Position numbers and translations under genes: made by a program. A stretch of 64,000 bases of DNA, from contig JANCRA010000019.1 of assembly GCA_024362935.1 (NCBI GenBank), positions 11,280,501 through 11,344,500 of the forward strand. Reading direction: 5' to 3'. The notes under the pieces were generated by a model. It made no database searches and had not been told where the DNA came from. It worked only from the letters and a program-made list of their open reading frames with translations. Each line of letters opens with the position of its first letter. The first letter of the stretch is position 1. Of this stretch, positions 25,431-37,410 are shown in pieces. The DNA is from Setophaga petechia. Taxonomy: Eukaryota; Chordata; Aves; Passeriformes; Parulidae.

Positions 25431-28400
25431 TGTGTTCCCATTAGCTACAGGTTTTGTCACTCTGCTGGAGAGGCAGATAAAGTTAGTTTGACTTGTCTGG
25501 GCAGACTGCTTGTTTGCTTTTGCTTCAGTTTCTGGTATTTTAAGTATTATATTGAAACCTGTTCAGAATATTTTCAATGTTTGTAATAACTTCAGTTTCA
25601 CTAAGCTGACAGTGGCTAATAGATATGTACCAATTCTATGCCAAAACCAGCAAGCTGGAGCAGAAAGTTAAAGAGTGATCCCAGAGCATTTCAAGTTTTA
25701 ATTTGCTTCCAGCTCCAAGAATCATCCTCTATGCTTAATTTAAGACTGCAGTTTTACTGACAAGTTATAGCCTCCAGGAACAGGTCTGACTGTGGAAACA
25801 GGCTAACAAAAGTCAGTTCTAAACACAGCTACAGACTGTCACAAATTTAATATGGGTTCAAAGCCAGCTTTTTCTAACTCCACTGAAGATATGATTGGGA
25901 ATAATTCTTTCTAAATGCACTTCTAACAAGCTTTTGCTACAGTGCACACAGCTTAACTGGTCTCAGCCAGTGGAGTTCTGATGATTGTGTTTACCTGGAC
26001 AAAAATCCTTACACTACAGTTTAAATTACTAAGGGTGTTGGTGTCAGCATAAGCCTGTGGAGAAAGCTTCTCTTTGTGTCATTTTTACATGAATAATAAA
26101 CAGCTGATGTGCAGAATATTTTTAATATCAGAGTGGGAGGATATGAGAACCCCAGGTGCAGTTTCCGAGGTGCAGCTTATAAGTTTAATGGTGTTATTAG
26201 AATCTGAAAACTCACAGCTTTTTATGTTGGTAATGGAGGTGGGTTTGGACCCCTAAGAACAGATGTAGCAAATTAATTGCACATTCACCAGATGAATCAC
26301 TTCTTAGCATGCCACTCAGTGTACAGTACCTGGCAGCCTCCATGATAAACTGTAGAGCATCAATCTCCCATTCTATCTTTAGAAAATCTAGTGATTTATT
26401 TTGATTTTGTTTGCTAGCTTTTTAAAATGTTTTATGCCTCAGTACCTCATAAAAACTGCACATCCTTCTAAATTTCTTTACATGAAGGTGTCATTTTTAG
26501 CACAGTCTTTGCAGGGATTTTCTAAAGCAATTTTGACTTTTATTTTATAAAAAATTATCCATAATTATGGATTAGAGTTAGGTTTGGATTTGGAAGTCAT
26601 GTTTAAGTTCAAAAGATTCCTGATGTTACAGCTGATCCTTTACTGGCCTATTGATATATACTCAAGATGTTGTGTAATATTAAAACTGGGATTATCAATG
26701 CTGACAGAAGTGAAATAATGAGCTAAAGTTGCTGCTTACTACCTAGGCTGAGGCAACAGTGCTTTTTAATCTCATTGTGTTGTGTTGTTAAAAATCACAG
26801 GAAAGCTCTTTGCTATTTATAGGTCAGAAATGAGACCTTTCTTGGGGTCCTGCCTTCTTCTAGGGCAGAGGAGGCTTTCCACTGAATTAATTCTGCAGAA
26901 AGTTCTGGAAAGGAGCCCACAGGAGAAGCAGCTAATGCTATTCCTATCTTAAAAAATAAATAAATCAAGCATGAGCTTTAACTAGTCCTGGTTTTTATAA
27001 GGACCAGTGCTGGCAGTAACACTAGAATTTCTTCAGACAAAGAACATTTAATTTATGTCTGGTTGTATTAAAGATGAGCACACTCCCTTGTTGCAGAAGC
27101 TTATTTGTATGAAAATGTAGACTAGTTGCTTTTTTATATATGCTAAAATTAATGAAAAATTTCTAGCAACAAAAGGACACGTTAACAACAGTTTCTCTTT
27201 GGTGTATGAAGCAAATCAGAAATGGGAATTGGAGTAACTTGCAGCATTTGCACTTCTGAAAATTTGGATGACTACATACAGGAACCTACAGTCTTTTTCT
27301 TACACCTACATTCTTCTTGCATTTTGGCTTTTTTACTATTCAATTTTATTTTTATTGAAGGGTTATTGTGTGCAATTATTCCCTCACAAAAAAGTTAAAT
27401 TGAAATTAATATTAACTATTATTAGAATTAACAGTCTCATTCAGAGGATCAGATTAGTAGTAAAACTGGATACTAATTAGTATTCAAATAAAATGACTTC
27501 ATTATATTCCAAGCAGTTATTTTTCTGCCTTTTCAAAAAAAGCTTAAGCATACTACCTCAGTTTCTCCATTAAATTTGAGCTTGCTTCAGAAACTAATCA
27601 GGATTTAAATATTTTTTCTTCCTTTTCAGCTCATTGGTGGAACTGCTTTTCTATCAAAACCTACAGCAGTAGAAGCGTGAGGATTAAAATTTGAAGCTAC
27701 TCTTGTTTTTCTGCCATGTAGCACCCTGACATTTCTTTGTGAAGGGAAGAATGTGTCAGGGTTAGCATTAGCATGACTTCTCCTGCAAGTCTGGAAAAAC
27801 ATCTGTCATTCTGCCAGTCTTCCCATTAACTACCTGAACAAATGCAGCGAAAAGATTTCATTACTTTCAAGAGACTAGCCCTGCTTTTATTTAGGTTTAT
27901 TCTTTGCTAGACCTTTTGTTTTCAACAATTGTGAAAAGGTGATTGGCATCCTGTCACATTTACAACTCACTAAATTTCTATGTGCTTAATGCAATTAAAA
28001 CTGGAAGGAATATTGCCAATATGTCAACGAAAATGCAACCAAGTGATGGGAGGGTTAGTTTACAGAAATTCCTCAGCTCCTTTGTCTTGACCAAAAGAAA
28101 GAAAATTGTTCTTGTAAGACTAGGGCATACTAAAAGGATTAGTTCTGATAAACTTTTATGTTCAGATAAAAGAGAGTCTGAGTATTAGGAGAACATTTTT
28201 TCATCAATTTCTTAAAAGCAGCTTTGCAGTTAATTAGAGACAAGTCTCGTGTTTTAAAAGCTGTATGGGGGAGGGGGTGGGGAAGCGGGGAGTAGTGCAG
28301 TAAAACAAAGAGGCTGAGCCCTGCAATGGTGTGAAGCGCACTGGAAATGTGGTTTTAAAATGCACATTTTGCTAATACACGTTGTACTAAAGTAGATCCT

Positions 28401-28529
28401 GCTGTGCAGAGGGGTCATGCCCCTCCATCTCACTCCTCCTGGCTGTTTGCTCCTACCAGTACTGATGCTCACCTCTAGAGAAAGCCAAAAGAATTTTAGA
28501 GAGTTAAATTGGAAAAAAAATTACTCTTA

Positions 28530-28606
28530 GCCCCACCCCCCTCCCTCGCCCCCCATAAAACGTGGGACCAGCCAAACAGCACAGCTGGTTCAAGGTGCAG
28601 GTATGT
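28530..28606 (+). promoter_or_regulatory. Candidate plus-strand promoter with short exon and donor
   Basis: A C-rich block with CACCC-type boxes (28531-28553) is followed by a TATA-like ATAAAA (28555-28560) and, about 40 bases further on, CAG|GTATGT (28598-28606), a good splice donor that resembles the one after the DNAJC5B coding exon. It could be the non-coding first exon of DNAJC5B, but the exon would be very short. This is inference. Confidence 0.25.
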
Positions 28607-29018
28607 AACCAGCAGTGGGAGTGCCCCTTTTGGAGTCAGCCTACCTTAGACCACATCATCTGTATCATAAAAACTCACCTACATGGTGTAAATCAGCGTT
28701 ATGTAAGGAGTTACTCAGATACCACATAATTTAAAAAGTGGTTCATTTCAGAAAATCTAGTTTTAAAATCTCACAGAAATATATTCATTGGAATACGAGT
28801 AACATATTGAAGTATATAACAGATAAGAACAATATGTAATATATGTATGGAATATATTACATATGTTAAATATTTATGTAATATATTTATGATACAAGAT
28901 AGGCATAGCAGAAATTGTGGTGAAAATATGGGTTAATTGGCATAAAGTGTTAGTGGTATAAAGCATATACTTAATTTTATGCGTGTTCTTGCATGCTTTG
29001 CTGAGCTGGGATTATGGA

Positions 29019-29037
29019 GAGCACCCTCTAGTCGTGT
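29019..29037 (-). promoter_or_regulatory. CTCF-like motif, minus orientation
   Basis: The minus strand contains CTAGAGGGTGCTCTC, which fits the CTCF core (C-C/T-A-G-R-G-G-G-Y-G-C-T). It lies about 9 kb from the PDE7A promoter in the gene-free interval. Confidence 0.5.
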
Positions 29038-31352
29038 CAGAACATCAGTTAAATCTACATAAATCAATACCATGTCAGCAGTTTTCTAGATTAAATTACA
29101 TTACCAGGAATTTCTAGACTACTTTCATACAAGCATAGGCCTAAGAAAATAAGCAGCTTTTATAATGTTTCATCTTACCCCGAACTCAGGATGCTGTTAA
29201 TAGAATTCTTTAGTAAGAAATTTCATACTAAAATGTATAAAATCTGAACAAATGTGCTAGTCTGCAAATTGTTCCAAACCTGCAAGGCAGCATGTTTTAT
29301 AGAATACCTAAAACAAGGAAAAACCATAATATCTGTTTAGTTCTATGCAGGAGTTTTTACTTACACACCCAACTTGTGACTACACAAAATAAATAGAAAG
29401 CCCTGTCTTAAAAAACGGAATGAGTGTAAAACCCCAATAGAAGTGCTGACATTTCTGCAGACTATAAAGAATTGAGAACAAGCCCAAAAAGCTTAATTTG
29501 GTGAAAGATTGCTTATCTTGCTGTGATCTTGAAATAGATGATCTGTGGGCATATGACATGTCATTGCATCTGTAGCCAAAATAATCAATTCCCAGATAAT
29601 GGGAGAATTTAATTTGTTGGATGTCAGAATTAATACTAATACACTGCAAGTCAATACTATTTGCATTACAAGTGCCTGTTTTATTGCAAAATGTGGATAA
29701 ATGTACAGTCTGAAGCTATTCTCCCAAACAACAAATATATTCAAAGCTTAAATTGCTTTATAATTCAATTTTCAGTTATATTTTTGTTTTCTTGTCACTT
29801 TATCATATCTGTACGCATGAATGTCCATTTGTAGAAACAATTGATGAAATAGATCTTTCTAAACACTAGTTGGAAAAAAATAAACAAATGTTCATCAAGC
29901 AAACTTATTCATAATTGCTACTTATCAAATGTAGGAAAAACCATTGTTTTCTATGCAATTTGTAACAATACATTAATTTAAATTCCATGTGACTTTCAAA
30001 TTAAATAGGAAAAGGAAAATGGGTGATATCTGCTATTGCCTGGCACGAGCAAAGGAGATTGTGATGTGAAACAGTAGCTGCATATATTGGCCAAGTAATG
30101 TTGCCAAGTAATACATAATATGGATCCTGTTCTCCTTGGATTTGACATGCACTCTGCAGCAACCCATTTCCCCTTTCTGTGGCACAGACTCCATCCACAC
30201 CCTGTAAGTCTTTATAATACTGCTATATTCCAACCAAAAAGTTCTGGTGGCCAATTTCTACTTTCTCTAAGGGCTTTTGCCCTGCTTCCCGGAAAAAGCT
30301 CCACAGCTTCAGATTTGTGATTTTGGAATAAAATTAACAGTGGAAATATGAGAGTTACCTACTATTATTTGATAGTCTAATTTCCAGTTCGTAGGATTGT
30401 ACAAAGCTACATGCAGAAGCTGCTGCAGGGTTAACGTTGGCTGGGGACTGATGGTGCAGCAGGGCAGCAGTAGTTCCCATGCCTTCTTAAGTAGCTTAGG
30501 TAGTCTGCTGCTAGGATACCACAGTTTGGGAATCCCTGGCTAATATTTGCAAATTGTTTTGAAATAATATTTTGAAATAACATGTAAAAGTTTGAAGAGC
30601 TGTTTTTTAAGGAAAGCAAGAAAATGAAGTAACTCATTTCCTCTGAAGTGAATCATCCTCCCCCTGCCACATTTGGAAAAAAAAACCTGCACTGTAAAGT
30701 TTATTGTGAGTAAAACCCATGAGGTTCCCCAGTCATGTACAGTAATTTACGGAAAAATTTATAAATAAGACTTGCAAGTTATTGGGTGCTCATTTTCTGT
30801 CAATCTCAACTGTGAGTTCTGTCACTGATTTATAGAGGGTTGGGATCTCACATTCAGAATCAAAAGGACATTAAAAATTATTTTGTAGAGTTTATAACAA
30901 TCATAAAAATCTTTATTGAATTCTGGACAATTTCCATAAAGCCCATTGGACTCCCTCATATAATAAATACCTTGTTATCCACTTGTCTGAACTAAGAAAT
31001 ACGAGTTTTGTTAAGACCTGTGAATATTTCCCTCTGAAAATTGTTTTCAGGTAAAGCATAATTTCTCATTTATTGATAGCAATTACCACTGCATTTTGTG
31101 GCCTGAATTTTCTATTGCAATCAATAGATAAATCATAAAGTTGAAAAGTTCAAGATGTTCTTTGGCAGAGAATAAATGCCAGCAGTCTCTACCTTTATGG
31201 TTATGTTGACCTTATTATGGGCAAATCAGCCGACTTGAAAATAAGCAAGTGCTAAGCAGTGGCCTTAATTTCAGTACTGTTTTCTTGCTCGGAAGGACAG
31301 CCCGTGCTCTGTTGTCACAGCTGCCTAATTGAAATTTGATCACACAGCTGGA

Positions 31353-31375
31353 TCACTGGTCACGCACCAGTGACC
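31353..31375. repeat. Overlapping inverted repeats with GGTCAC half-sites
   Basis: tcactggt and accagtga form a perfect 8-bp inverted repeat with a 5-base spacer (31353-31373). An overlapping pair, ggtcac and gtgacc (31359-31375), forms a second inverted repeat. The GGTCA-type half-sites resemble nuclear-receptor half-sites. The function is unknown. Confidence 0.45.
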
Positions 31376-34300
31376 GCTCAGCGGCTTTGGCAGCTCTTTG
31401 CTGTTACACTAACTTTTTGTTTCCCAATCATAAGCAAATTAAAGCAGGCAGCTGCAAAATCATCAATAGGTTAAATTCATTAGCTGTTCTCTCTATGAAA
31501 TAAACAGGAAAATGAAGCTCTTCTTGGCCTTAATTAGTTCTTATAAAAGTTGGCAGGGAAACAAAGACATTTGTACACTCCTTTATTTTTATAAGAGACT
31601 TGCCCGAAAGAAAAACCTCAGACATGTAATTTCCTTTTTTTTTTTTTTTTCCCCACTCCCGTGCTTAATGCTCTCAGTCAGAAGCTAACCCAGCACTCTG
31701 TCTCTGAGGGTAGAAAGAAAGGTGGTTTGGCAAGGCTATGGCTCTTTTGTGCGGATCAGGGCATGTTTGGGGGAGCCTGCACAGGCTGTTTCCACAGCGA
31801 TAGGCCACACTCGCTGTGTGCAGTCTCCTGCACGGGCAATTCCTCTGCAGGAGAAGCCTTCGCCGACTGCTGTGGTTCCACAATCATTACCGCTGGCTCT
31901 GGGCCATGCCACATCACCCAGCAGTACAAATTTGATCTGGATCAGGTGTGGGCACATGATTACATTTCTGTCAAATTAGCAGAGCACTCGGTGAGGATTC
32001 TCTGCCGCCTGTCTGCTTTTATCCTGGTTGCAGAGGAAATGCACTGGGCCGGAACCACAGAGCAGTGGGGCTGTGTGGGCAACAGATACCTGCTGCAGCA
32101 CTTATCCTCCTGGGGCAAAGGTAACCTGCCAGAGTTTTGTTGGAACAAATTGAATTGGCAGAGCACATTTCAACTAGAACAGCACCTTGTGTCACGTACC
32201 CATGGCAGTGTTAAGCTGGCAGCAGAGGTCTCCAATATGTTTAATATATAGTTAAACATTGGCCTATCGTTTAGCCACAAAGTAAGTCCAGAGCAGTCTT
32301 AATTCTCCTTATTCGCACTATTTTCCAAAGAATTTATTTGTGCTTCATGCATGTATGATGTTCTGGCTCCGGTATTTTTCTGAAGGTGCAGTTCTGTGGT
32401 GAGCTGAAAACAATGTAAGGCTTTACTGCTGCTGAAAAGGTGTGATGTCACCACTTCCATTGCATCAGCTCTAGTAATGATGCCAGTTGTGGAATGAGTC
32501 AGACTAGAAAGCTGATTTTGCTGAAAACTAAGGAAAAAAATAATAGCAAGAAGGAAAATCAGTGAAAGTTTGCACCACTTCTTTGCTGGCAGCCCTAAGA
32601 TTAACTTGAGCCAACTGTGATCCCATGGGTTCAGACTTTGAGTTTCAGCTCTGACTATTTTCCAGCTGAAAGGTCTTGTCATAACAAGGTGAGGTAAAAA
32701 AAACCTTAAGAACAGCTGTGATAAATGGTTAACAATGAAGCTACTAATTTACTGAAATGTTAGTCTTCTGACCATTGCGAAATATTTCCAGTAGCTATGT
32801 GCACAATAACATTCATGTTTATGTTTTTTCTTATTTACTTTACTGGTGAAATATTTATGCTAATGAAATACTTAAAAAAAAATTTTACTTTCTCACAGTA
32901 AGCAACATTCAGGAAAGAAAAATATCTTAGACTTCTGTCTTCTCGTCCGTTAATCTGTAATTCCCCAACTGGGATTGCATTTTGCTTTAATTCTTTGACT
33001 TGTAACTCAACCACTGAACAGGCATTCCTTTCTGGCTCTAGATAAGATAGTTACTCATCAGCACTTTAGAAAGAATTTACCTTTCTCAGGCATCAATTAA
33101 GTGAGCATTTCTAAGACAGGGCAATAAATCCAATGTGGGGATTAATGAAGCTTTAGAGAGAAATGGCTACTGCCTGCAATCTCCCCTGCTGCGTCCCCTC
33201 CCTCCTGGGAACTATCTACGTAAGCAGCCAGCTTGCAGGAATTTTGGAGAGAATAGTTGAATGGTAGGTACAGGGTAGAGAAAGAGCTTGCATAGACAAA
33301 GACTGCAGGAGATGTCAGAGGGTGAATTATGAAAACTATGTGAAGGAGGAACAACTGGGGAGAACTGTTTGGTGCTGAAGAAATGTTGTATTTGGTGGGG
33401 AGGACAAAAAGCAAGTCTTGATTCCCAAAGAACAGGTACTGTGAAGATGTGGTACTGCTATTTCCTAGTATGTTTCTGGTAAAATAGCCTGAGAAATAGG
33501 TCAAAGCACTTATTTATACTGTTAAAGCTAATCTTCCTGAATCTTTGCTGCTGTAGCTGATTAGGCCGTGCTAAAATGAATAACTTTGCTACCAGAGCTG
33601 TGGATTTGTAAATTTACTATAGGAAGTTGTAGAATACTGCCTTAAAGCACTACAGCTGCTTGCAAAATAAATTACCAAAACACTGCCTAAATAAAGAATT
33701 AGGGAACTCTCTTGCTTCACTTTTACTCAAAGACCTAGAAAACTCACCTCTGAGTTTTCAAAGCTAAATAAACTTCCTAGTCTTTGCTTTTCAGAAAGTA
33801 TTTTAATTTAAAGACAGACAGATTATTGTGATTTACATCTTAGTTAAGGCTACCTCCATAACCCACTTTAAATTAGGGAGAATATTCAGAACTTTCCATA
33901 AACCACAGATGGAAATAAAATTCATAAACCCTATTTCAAAGATAATGGTGTTTCTTGAGTAAGTTGTTGAAAAAGTTTAGTCTATTACTATTACTTAAAA
34001 CCTCATGTCAGGGGCCTCTAGTTTAAATTGCCAGGAAAAAAAATGTTTATGTCTTGTCACTTAAGTAGTCTGCCAAGGCTTTGAATTGAGTTTACTGGAA
34101 TGAACAAGGAAGTTATAGGTCTGGATTGCTTCTTTGTGTCAAACTGACCACGGAAAGGCATGAGAAATTTAAATATGTAACTGACTGTTCATTTAAGGCT
34201 TCTGCTTCTTGAGTTTGCTACTTTTTTCCAGTACTTCAGTTAAAGATATTAAAAACCCAAGATATATTTAAATTGAGATATTCTATGTGAATAGTAACAG

Positions 34301-35284
34301 AAGGTCACAATATGTTCAGAGAATTCAAATATATGAATGTTCTCTTATGAATACTTACTTCATGTATAGATGGAGTTGCAGATGGGTTACCAGATGGAAT
34401 ACCTTCCTTCAAATATAGTTCCATGTATTTAAAAATGGATGCAATGCAACCATATTATTTAAATCAATTCTGTTATTGCTTTTGAAGCCATAATGACAGT
34501 AACTATTCTGTAACAGAGAAATGAGGCAAGAGGAATGTAACTTCTTGCTGTAAAATTGTTGGGCTTGGCTGACATCTAAAAAGTCTCTCTCTGAAGAAGG
34601 GACCTTAATCCAGTGCTTTTTTCTTTGGGAAATTGTTGGAATATCTAACAGCATGCAGTAAAGTTCAGACAGAGCACTAGATGTCCAGGAGCATGTGAAA
34701 CAGAACTGGATACAAAGAAATTATAAGAAGAGCATTTGGGGACATAGCAATTCAGAAGTACTCTTCCTTCTTAACAAAAATCAATCCCCATGCCTTAACC
34801 AGAGGTCCAGCACATCTTGGCAGAAGCATTTTTTTTTTCACTGTCTCCGTCATTTGCCCTTTGACCATCTTGCTTAGCTGAATGTTACAAATATTGAAAT
34901 CACCAGATAGCAATAATAGCATAATATTAAAATATAAAACAAAGGAAAAAATCCTGCAAAACTAGAACACACTGGCCTTGTATATACCCTTTCTGAATTC
35001 ACATATTATCAGCCTACCATACTTCACTTTACTCATGCTTTACTTGTGTTGGGTCTTCTTTTTCCAGATTGCCATTCATTCACCAGGGAAATATCATCAG
35101 CTAGCAAGAGTTCTTGTTCCAGTATCCTCACCTGTCTTCTTTCTCTTGGCATGCCTGGTCAGTCACCAATATAAATTCCAACATCCTTGTGGGCCACCTC
35201 TTTGTTGAACAAGGCACAGAAATTAGCCATAATAGTAATCAGAGCAGGGAGGCTTCGGGGAAAGCAAACAGGGACATCCAGAGC

Positions 35285-35775
35285 CACTTGCCCAGAACCA
35301 TGTCCAGCTGGCTTTTGAGTGACTCCAAGGATGCAGACTGCCAACCTCTCTGGGCAACTTGTGGCAGTGCTCAGTCATCCTCACAGTGAGGGTGTCCTGA
35401 TGTTCAGAGAAAACCTCCTGTGTTTGTGGGTTTGGAGTCTGGGCCCATTGCCTCTGGTTGTGGCACTGGGCACCACTGAGAAGAGCCTGTCTCTGTTCTG
35501 TCCTCATTGCACTGTCCCTTCAGACATTTGCACACATTAATGAGTTCCCCCCACAGAACCTTCTCCAACCTGGACAGTCCTAGCTCTCTCAGCCTTTTTG
35601 CACAGGACACATGCTCCAGTCTCTTCATCATTCTTGTGGCCCTTTTTTGGACTCTCTTCAGTATGTCCATGTCTCTTTTGTACTTGGAGGCCCTTATCTG
35701 GACCCAGCACTCCAGATGTAACCTTACCAGTGCTGAGTAGATGGTAAGGATTATCTCCCTTAACCTGCTGGCTTC
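35285..35775 (-). mobile_element. CR1 LINE 3' fragment with RT C-terminal remnant
   Basis: The plus strand is the reverse complement of a CR1 3' region ('agaaccatgtccagctggct', 'ctctctcagcctttttgcac', 'tgtccatgtctcttttgtac'). The minus-strand frame at 35404-35790 still reads the C-terminal part of the CR1 ORF2 protein (for example KRVQKRATRMMKRLEH and LRELGLSRLEK). The family 3' octamer tail is not evident. It is a dead fragment. Confidence 0.9.
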
Positions 35776-36694
35776 ACTGAAGCATGTCAAGACAGTTTAT
35801 ATCAATCACCAAGTTCCTCAAAGTAAAATCTGAGATTTTCTCTCCCTGCCACAACTGGAAGAAAGAGTAGATTCTCCGTAAAGGTCAGGAGTGCTTTATC
35901 TGATCACTTGTATCTCCTACATTCTTTGAGGTTGTCAGTATTAATCCTATCAGATTCCACAAACTAAGAATATAATTCAGCTTTTAAAAATTGTCTTTCC
36001 TTGCCTTGGAAGTCAAAATTCACACCACTGTTAAGCAATGACGCCCGTACCTTCATGCATGTATATCTCAGCTCCAGGCTTTAAGTTCTTGAACTTACTA
36101 TGAGCTGGAAAAAAAGGGAGTGGTAGGAGGAAGGACTGGAATGACTCAGAGTCCTTCAGTCCACAGCTCTGGTTATGTGTAACTGGAGGCTTCTGAAGTA
36201 ACCCCAGACCTCCTGTTCTGTCTGGGCCATGTTTCAAATTTTTTATGTCTGATATTCAACTTTGAATTTCCAGGCATGTTCTGATTTGCCTGGTTTGAAA
36301 ATACATGCAATGTATACATGAAATGTAAAGTATAAACCAGATTTTTTAGATAGAAGAGCCTGAAACTGTGTTTTAGTTTTGCATTGCCTGCCACAGTGGT
36401 CTTGTGGTGCACTATCAGGTGTTACAATAAAAAACCCATAAAAATGAATGAGAGGAGTGAACAGGTAATAAATTATCTGGTTATTCTTCTAAATTGCATA
36501 GCTGATCTGACAAAAGGATTTATGACAATTCAGTAAATCTTGAGTCTTTTAAAGATTCTTTAGAATATGTTAAGGATACAGAACACTAAAAGGGACAAAA
36601 CTCCTTAGATTTACTGGGATTGTGTTCGTTTCCTTCGAAGAAATCAAGAGTGCTAGCAGGAAAAGCAAGGCAGATTGCAGAGCGGTCCCGGCTC

Positions 36695-36713
36695 TGCGCG
36701 CCAGAGGGTGCTG
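36695..36713 (+). promoter_or_regulatory. CTCF-like motif, plus orientation
   Basis: tgcgcgccagagggtgctg matches the CTCF core CCAG-R-GGG-Y-GCT on the plus strand. It sits in a small GC-richer patch within AT-rich intergenic DNA. With the minus-strand motif at 29.03 kb it forms a divergent pair between PDE7A and DNAJC5B. Confidence 0.55.
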
Positions 36714-37249
36714 CATCCACACGGAATTGCAAGTCCTGGTGTGCACCAGGAATGCAGAGCAGGGATCTTGTAATAGGATGAATATAAATACAAGGGATTT
36801 GGATAACCTGGAAGTGATTTTATTTTCTGCCTGGTTTTATTTCCTTTCCTTAAATTTTTTCTTACCGTTAGAAAGAGTACATTTTGTTTTGGTTTGTATT
36901 GCAAGAATTATAAAATCATTTCAAAGATAGCAATCAAGCACATTGATTGAATAATCTGGTTTATTGTGTTCACACAATGCAATAAAATTAGCTATACCTA
37001 CTCTGTTGTTATTGTCCAGGGAAAGGTACTTTGACTATGCTATTTTGACTTCTCATAATTATGAAAATCACTCACATTTTAGATTGAAATGTCGTTTGCC
37101 TTGTCCCCATAGGAAGCTGAAATTAGAGGGAAATTTTGAAATTAAGAATATACCTAAGAACTAGAGAAATGTTAAAATCATATGCTTCACATTAAAAAGC
37201 ATCCAGCTAACTATTTTTTTATCAGCTATCCCCTTGTTGTTTTGTTTTT

Positions 37250-37410
37250 ATATGGTCATAATTCTATAATCATAAATAAACTTTATATATATGTGATCAT
37301 AGCATACTTTATTATGTATTTGACCATAATTGTATAATATACGTGATATATATATATATATAAATATATTTAAAAATATATAAAATTATAAATATACTTT
37401 ATAGATATTT
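37250..37410. repeat. AT-rich low-complexity tract
   Basis: Almost pure A/T with several (TA)n runs and repeated ataaatata-type words. No gene or element is recognised in it. Confidence 0.8.

Noticed and set aside
31661..32251. 196-codon plus-strand ORF
   Set aside because: It opens with GTG; the first ATG is 34 codons in. No domain, no similarity I recognise and no splice context. Other frames are also open here. Chance or non-coding conservation is more likely.
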